Below, piece after piece: positions 5,665-8,756 of a DNA stretch of 8,756 nucleotides (position 1 is its first letter; the number at the start of each line of letters is the position of its first letter). The notes under the pieces were generated by a model. It ran no database searches, had not been told where the DNA came from, and worked only from the letters and a program-made list of their open reading frames with translations. This DNA is from CAZAJT01 sp964485585. Its GTDB lineage: Bacteria; Patescibacteriota; Microgenomatia; UBA1406; GWC2-37-13. The translations under genes were made by a program, and so were the position numbers. The stretch is from the NCBI GenBank assembly GCA_964485585.1, contig CAZAJT010000040.1, positions 1 through 8,756 on the forward strand. The letters are read 5' to 3'.

Positions 5665-6743
5665 ACCGGTGTCAAATTGGTTTGCAATAAGGAGAGCATT
5701 TTACCTTCGAATAGTTCTATTGAGTTTGCGGTGCAGCTTAACACAAAACATGTTTCTCGATCAGAAATATATTGAATATCAGCGTTTTTAAGAATACCGG
5801 CCAATTCCTCGGGAAGTAATGATTTGAGCTGTGCAACTGAAACACTAGTTCTTCTTGAGAATTCTTGCGTAAACAGTTCAAGATAGTGATCTACTCTGAA
5901 ATTTATCATTTTCCGCTCATCAAGAAGTTCTGCGAATTTGGTGATAAGAGCTATCAGTTTTCTGTCATTGTGAGAAAAATCATGTTCTTGCACTATCTTC
6001 TTCTTCTTCTTTTTCTGTAATGACGATGTATAGCTCTCAATTTCTTTCAATGTTTTCTCGTAGTTTGTGTGTTGAAGTTTATGAAGCTCGCTTTGAAAAT
6101 ATGCTGTATCAAGAACATGAGCTCTTACATAGCTATTATATATCCAGTAGTACTGTTTCTGATGATTTTTGAGAGCCCACTGTTGTTTCTTTGGTTCAAG
6201 CGACAGTATTCTAATAAAGTCTCTTTGTTCCTGACGGTAAAACGAAAGCTTCTCTGGCGCGGTTAACGTGGAGAACACTGCAGGTGCATATTTCTGTAGT
6301 CGTTTACTCACCAGTGGTTCAAGACTGCTGGTAATTAACTCATGAGAAATGGTTACCGTAAACCATTCGTAATAATATCTGGTAAACTTCTGAAACTCTC
6401 TTTGAAACGAAGTGTTTGTAAGAGATGGTAGTGGCGTTTTATCAAGATGCGTAAAACATTGTAGCAAGCTGTGCGTCCGTTGGTTCCATAGGTTGAGGTA
6501 CCATTGTAGTTTCTTATCTTTAAGGATTATAGTATCTACAAATTTCTTGCTTTCTTTTAATAGTTGTTCGAGATTAAGGAGCCATGTTCCTTTACCGTCT
6601 TTAAAGATAATCAGCGATTCAGAATAGGTAGTGCCAAAGAGCTTTTTAAGGAGAGCGAAGGCAGGTTTAATAGAGTAATACAAAAACAATGGACAGGCAT
6701 CGATCGGTCCCCATCGGTAAAACTTACTCTTCGGATTGAGCAT
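5583..6743 (-). CDS. PEP-utiliser-like protein, N-terminal part, ending after a -1 frameshift
   Basis: This frame gives 386 residues, but only about the first 350 look native; the rest (from about residue 349, beginning MLSLLQTN) is out-of-frame reading. The authentic part is mostly helical and basic, with GPIDACPLF near the start and QYYWIYNSYVRAHVLD (197-212), features I associate with stand-alone proteins that carry a C-terminal PEP mobile domain in Patescibacteria. No PEP synthase-like ATP-grasp or TIM-barrel domain is apparent, so the phosphoryl donor and substrate are unknown. Six lysines (244-249) are encoded by an AAG-rich tract. Its extended -10 promoter ends 12 bp before the ATG. 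The break could be an assembly error, a real mutation, or less likely recoding. Confidence 0.75.
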   Translation of the reverse strand: MLNPKSKFYRWGPIDACPLFLYYSIKPAFALLKKLFGTTYSESLIIFKDGKGTWLLNLEQLLKESKKFVDTIILKDKKLQWYLNLWNQRTHSLLQCFTHLDKTPLPSLTNTSFQREFQKFTRYYYEWFTVTISHELITSSLEPLVSKRLQKYAPAVFSTLTAPEKLSFYRQEQRDFIRILSLEPKKQQWALKNHQKQYYWIYNSYVRAHVLDTAYFQSELHKLQHTNYEKTLKEIESYTSSLQKKKKKKIVQEHDFSHNDRKLIALITKFAELLDERKMINFRVDHYLELFTQEFSRRTSVSVAQLKSLLPEELAGILKNADIQYISDRETCFVLSCTANSIELFEGKMLSLLQTNLTPVWSLKMLLFKALLHPKAPVDIFGELLK

Positions 6744-6755
6744 ACAAGCCCTTTC

Positions 6756-6764
6756 ATTATATCA
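6756..6764 (-). promoter_or_regulatory. Extended -10 promoter of the PEP-utiliser-like gene
   Basis: TGATATAAT on the minus strand (TATAAT 6756-6761) ends 12 bp before the ATG at 6743, giving a leader of about five or six bases. No good -35 lies 16-18 bp upstream. It is the same motif as at three other genes in the window. Confidence 0.5.
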
Positions 6765-6945
6765 GAAGATAAATCTGCTCAAATTCGCTCTCTTGATTAC
6801 ACGCGTAGTACATTCGGTAGTTACGCTGCTATCCCTAAGATCGGCCCTTCAAAAATCAATTGCTTATGACCATCTTAATTTCGAGTGAAGATTCGTTCCG
6901 GAGACGAAACACATTTAAGCAGGTTTACACTCTCAAATTACCTAT

Positions 6946-6974
6946 AGTATATCACACGCTTGTCGAAAAAGCAA
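6946..6974 (-). promoter_or_regulatory. Possible distal promoter of the PEP-utiliser-like gene
   Basis: On the minus strand TGATATACT (TATACT 6946-6951) differs by one base from the recurrent TGATATAAT box. TTGCTT (6969-6974) lies 17 bp upstream as a weak -35. Transcription would start near 6939 and give a leader of about 195 bases. Bases 6765-6945 hold no gene I can support; a 5-bp hairpin (6892-6896 with 6904-6908) is the only structure noticed. Confidence 0.25.
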
Positions 6975-6981
6975 GAGCTTT
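6966..6981 (-). terminator. Weak terminator-like hairpin after the glycosyltransferase gene
   Basis: On the minus strand AAAGC and GCTTT form a 5-bp stem around a 4-base loop, running into two further T residues. It lies 12 bp after the glycosyltransferase stop. The stem is short, so termination would be weak. Confidence 0.25.
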
Positions 6982-6993
6982 ATAGAAGGTTTG

Positions 6994-7680
6994 TTACCTC
7001 AATTCGCTTCTGCCAAAGGTGAGTAACTGTCTGAAGTACTTCGAAATTCCTAAATAGCTGATTATTTGCAGATCCATTGCAATATCTCTGATTATTCCTT
7101 TTAAAAATCCATTTTTTTGTATTTTGTGAGGATTGAATGAACTGGTTTTCATATAGTGCACTTTTTTGCTGTTTTCCATCATGTACGCGTTAATTGCGAC
7201 CTCCAATTGATATCCGACTGGTCTTTTCGTTGTTAAGACAGTACGTAAGTCATTACTCTGCAAAATTCTCTGTCCTGATAGGAAGATATTTTTGTTGATA
7301 AAAGGGTCGATCCATGTATTTCCACCTTTATTTTCTAAGATAATCATGTCGATTGCTGGATTTTCGTCAAATTTCTTTAGCGCAAACTCTACTTGATTTT
7401 GTTCTACATTTCGTAAATCTGCATCCATTAATAGGACGTTGTCATTGGTCGCAAAGTCCAATCCTCTCGTTACCGCAGCAGCTTTTCCTCTGTTTTTATC
7501 AAGTCTCAGCATGGTTATCTCAGGATATTTCTCTTTGACTCGTTGGTAAATGTCATTTGTCGAACCATCATCTACACAGATGATCTGCGAAACACATTTT
7601 ATTTTTGCAATAACGTCAATAACGGAGATGATAGTCTCATCTTCATTATGAAAAGCAATGATACAGGAGAATAGTTTCAT
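6994..7680 (-). CDS. Family 2 glycosyltransferase (GT-A fold)
   Basis: The protein has 228 residues and probably transfers a sugar from a nucleotide-sugar donor to a lipid or polysaccharide acceptor at the cytoplasmic face. The N-terminal Rossmann-like half is clear: CIIAFHNEDETI (6-17), VDDGST (36-41) binding the nucleotide, DKNRGKAAAV (61-70), and the metal-binding DAD (86-88). RPVGYQLEVAIN (153-164) holds the acidic residue expected near the active site. A moderately hydrophobic C-terminal region (about 195-222) may lie on the membrane, but no strong transmembrane helix is seen. The protein is at the short end for the family and resembles polyprenyl-phosphate or surface glycan transferases, though the acceptor cannot be told. 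It starts 6 bp after an extended -10 box. Confidence 0.88.
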   Translation of the reverse strand: MKLFSCIIAFHNEDETIISVIDVIAKIKCVSQIICVDDGSTNDIYQRVKEKYPEITMLRLDKNRGKAAAVTRGLDFATNDNVLLMDADLRNVEQNQVEFALKKFDENPAIDMIILENKGGNTWIDPFINKNIFLSGQRILQSNDLRTVLTTKRPVGYQLEVAINAYMMENSKKVHYMKTSSFNPHKIQKNGFLKGIIRDIAMDLQIISYLGISKYFRQLLTFGRSELR

Positions 7681-7686
7681 GGGTTG

Positions 7687-7695
7687 ATTGTAACA
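7687..7695 (-). promoter_or_regulatory. Extended -10 promoter of the glycosyltransferase gene
   Basis: TGTTACAAT on the minus strand (TACAAT 7687-7692, five of six; TG of the extension at 7694-7695) ends exactly 6 bp before the ATG. A leaderless mRNA is predicted. It lies in the 21-bp gap after the GIY-YIG gene, so the two genes are probably not one strict operon. Confidence 0.45.
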
Positions 7696-7701
7696 AATTA
7701 T

Positions 7702-7971
7702 TTACAGTACGATTCTCTTTACAATGCTGCCTTTTACCAGAGCCTCTTTTTTTGCTTTTATCCATTTTTTCACTTGCCATTCTCGTTTCATCGTTTCTTG
7801 AAGAGAAGAATAGTTCTCAAAATAAACAAGTGTTACCGGCTTACGAATTCTTGTATATTTCGCGCCTCTGGTTGACGAAGAATTATGTTCCATTATCCGT
7901 GTTTTAAGATTATTAGTTTGACCACAATAAAGAGAGTTGTCGGAACAGCGAACAATGTAGAAGTAAAACAT
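7702..7971 (-). CDS. GIY-YIG nuclease domain protein (UvrC N-terminal-like, YhbQ type)
   Basis: The protein has 89 residues, the full length of a stand-alone GIY-YIG domain. FYFYIVRCSDNSLYCGQTNNL (2-22) carries the two beta strands, with YIV and YCG in the GIY and YIG positions. Arg25 and His29 follow in the first helix. GAKYTR (36-41) and the metal-binding Glu64 in MKREWQVKKW complete the active site. This family cuts DNA as a single-metal endonuclease; small members are often single genes of unknown role, with DNA repair or mobility proposed. Its C-terminus is rich in lysine. No clear -10 box at leaderless distance or strong ribosome binding site precedes it; GAAGA lies 7 bases upstream. 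To its right is an intergenic stretch full of inverted repeats. Confidence 0.9.
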   Translation of the reverse strand: MFYFYIVRCSDNSLYCGQTNNLKTRIMEHNSSSTRGAKYTRIRKPVTLVYFENYSSLQETMKREWQVKKWIKAKKEALVKGSIVKRIVL

Positions 7972-7989
7972 ATATTTTCTTCGACTCTT

Positions 7990-8116
7990 TACTAACTATA
8001 GTTCTTCAACAAATTGAGAGCCGTTTCTATGAGCGAGCGCAGCAAGTCGAATCAGCTGTCCGTTTACAAAAAATGGGACAACCCGCGTTTGACGCGGTCG
8101 AACTTCAATGTTAGCC
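7990..8116. other. Intergenic stretch with inverted repeats, faintly attC-like
   Basis: CTAAC (7992-7996) and GTTAG (8110-8114) are reverse complements 123 bp apart end to end. Inside each lies a related block: TTCAAC (8005-8010) on the left, and TTCGAC on the minus strand (8097-8102) on the right. Further inside, CCGCGT pairs with ACGCGG (8083-8088 with 8092-8097) and TGTCC with GGACA (8058-8062 with 8076-8080). The layout and size recall integron attC recombination sites, but spacers differ in length, the terminal boxes depart from consensus, and no integrase is in view. It may simply be a structured intergenic repeat. Confidence 0.2.
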
Positions 8117-8120
8117 CTGA

Positions 8121-8130
8121 CTGCCGGCAG
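8121..8130. repeat. 10-bp GC-rich palindrome
   Basis: CTGCCGGCAG is a perfect palindrome 14 bp after the stop of the aspartyl protease gene, standing out in AT-rich DNA. It could be part of a dispersed repeat or a protein binding site; its loopless centre makes it a poor terminator. Confidence 0.4.
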
Positions 8131-8143
8131 GTTTGCGTTTTTG

Positions 8144-8554
8144 TTATTTCCTAAATACGACCACATGACTTTTGAGGAATTCGGTATCGAATGTTTCTAG
8201 AAATCCAAGGCGGCCAAGAAGCGCTGGGGCTTCGTTTGTATCAAAAAAGGCAACTGGAATATCTCTTTCAATTTCTCCAAGTTTTGCCTTTATTTTTTTC
8301 TTATAAAGATAAATTGATTGTTGCCCTCCCACGCCAAACGTTGTATCTTTTACACAATCATTCTCTAATGAAATACCTAAATCCGCTGTAAGATATCGTG
8401 GAAGAATAGTAAAGTCCGCTCCAGTATCAACCACCATCCATGTCTCTGCCCATACATTGATTTTGATCGATTTCAGTGATACTTTTGCAACAGGTCTGAA
8501 GATTTGGCCAAAAAAACTCTTTCCTACATTTTCAAAAGGGAATTTTACATCCAT
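8144..8554 (-). CDS. Retropepsin-like aspartyl protease (clan AA)
   Basis: The protein has 136 residues, the size of a single-lobe retroviral-type aspartic protease that works as a homodimer. MVVDTGADFTILP (40-52) holds the catalytic Asp43 in the DTGA motif. FGVGGQ (73-78) suits the flap, and ALLGRLGFLETF (111-122) is the hydrophobic-Gly motif near the C-terminus that packs against the active site. No signal peptide or membrane helix is visible, so it should be cytosolic. Substrate unknown. Its ATG overlaps the last codons of the DUF5678-like gene by 10 bases (ATGGATGTAA), indicating coupled translation. It ends 172 bp before the GIY-YIG start. Confidence 0.85.
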   Translation of the reverse strand: MDVKFPFENVGKSFFGQIFRPVAKVSLKSIKINVWAETWMVVDTGADFTILPRYLTADLGISLENDCVKDTTFGVGGQQSIYLYKKKIKAKLGEIERDIPVAFFDTNEAPALLGRLGFLETFDTEFLKSHVVVFRK

Positions 8555-8751
8555 AAAATCAGGGAATGGGCCTTGGGGAGATAGGCTATTTCCGGAGTAA
8601 TATCTGGATGTTTTTCTCTAATAGTTTTCAAGATTTCAGCAGCCCCTTCTCCTGTTTTTGCAGTATACACTTTACCAGCTGCTAAAATTACATGCTTTCC
8701 TCTGTATCTGGGATTCTTAAAAATGTCCATCATAGAAAGTTTCTTGTTCAT
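8545..8751 (-). CDS. DUF5678-like small protein
   Basis: The protein has 68 residues. The segment NPRYRGKHVILAAGKVYT followed by a helix with EILKTIREKHPDI and the strand EIAYLPK resembles the DUF5678 family (a small beta-alpha-beta unit). Function unknown. It overlaps the aspartyl protease gene downstream by 10 bases and is read first, so the two are surely one transcription and translation unit. The ATG lies 5 bases from the window's right edge, so its promoter cannot be seen; later ATGs at codons 7 and 8 (8733 and 8730) are alternative starts. Confidence 0.75.
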   Translation of the reverse strand: MNKKLSMMDIFKNPRYRGKHVILAAGKVYTAKTGEGAAEILKTIREKHPDITPEIAYLPKAHSLILWM

Positions 8752-8756
8752 ATAAT

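Noticed and set aside
5996..6016. CTT-rich trinucleotide tract
   Set aside because: It encodes the run of lysines in the PEP-utiliser-like protein in frame; it is an ordinary low-complexity codon run and not the site of the frameshift.
8068..8100. CCGCG hairpin plus T6 as a terminator of the protease gene on the minus strand
   Set aside because: Nine bases separate the hairpin from the T-tract, too far for an intrinsic terminator.

Overview
The window reads as chromosomal DNA of a small-genome bacterium, most likely a member of the Candidate Phyla Radiation (Patescibacteria). This is an inference from gene content: a PBP1A-type peptidoglycan synthase with a Pro/Thr-rich tail, proteins resembling DUF1189, DUF4342 and DUF5678, and a stand-alone protein with a PEP-utiliser mobile domain. 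Base composition is moderately AT-rich. TAA, TAG and TGA all serve as stops, so the standard bacterial code fits. Shine-Dalgarno sequences are nearly absent.

All confident genes lie on the minus strand. From right to left they are: a DUF5678-like small protein overlapping a retropepsin-like aspartyl protease gene; a 172-bp intergenic stretch rich in short inverted repeats; a GIY-YIG nuclease; a family-2 glycosyltransferase; a PEP-utiliser-like protein split by a -1 frameshift; an endonuclease/exonuclease/phosphatase-fold hydrolase; a DUF4342-like small membrane protein; a DUF1189-like membrane protein; a histidine phosphatase-fold protein; and penicillin-binding protein 1A. The glycosyltransferase, PBP1A and the DUF1189-like protein suggest cell-surface work, but no single pathway links the set. 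Apart from the DUF5678/protease pair, most genes seem to have their own promoter.

The clearest pattern is regulatory. Several genes have an extended -10 box (TGnTATAAT or one mismatch) ending only 6-12 bp before the start codon. This predicts leaderless or nearly leaderless mRNAs, explains the missing ribosome binding sites, and moves the likely start of the histidine phosphatase to an internal ATG.

The left end (1-430) has no confident large gene. It holds a strongly structured, more GC-rich stretch with a 12-bp inverted repeat and a nested hairpin ending in seven T residues on the plus strand. Next comes a plus-strand promoter placed to start a leaderless mRNA for a 26-residue single-helix membrane peptide (274-354). 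A 73-codon open frame also runs off the left edge on the minus strand; it may only be the shadow of the structured element. From 355 to 430 I see nothing but the convergent end of the PBP gene.
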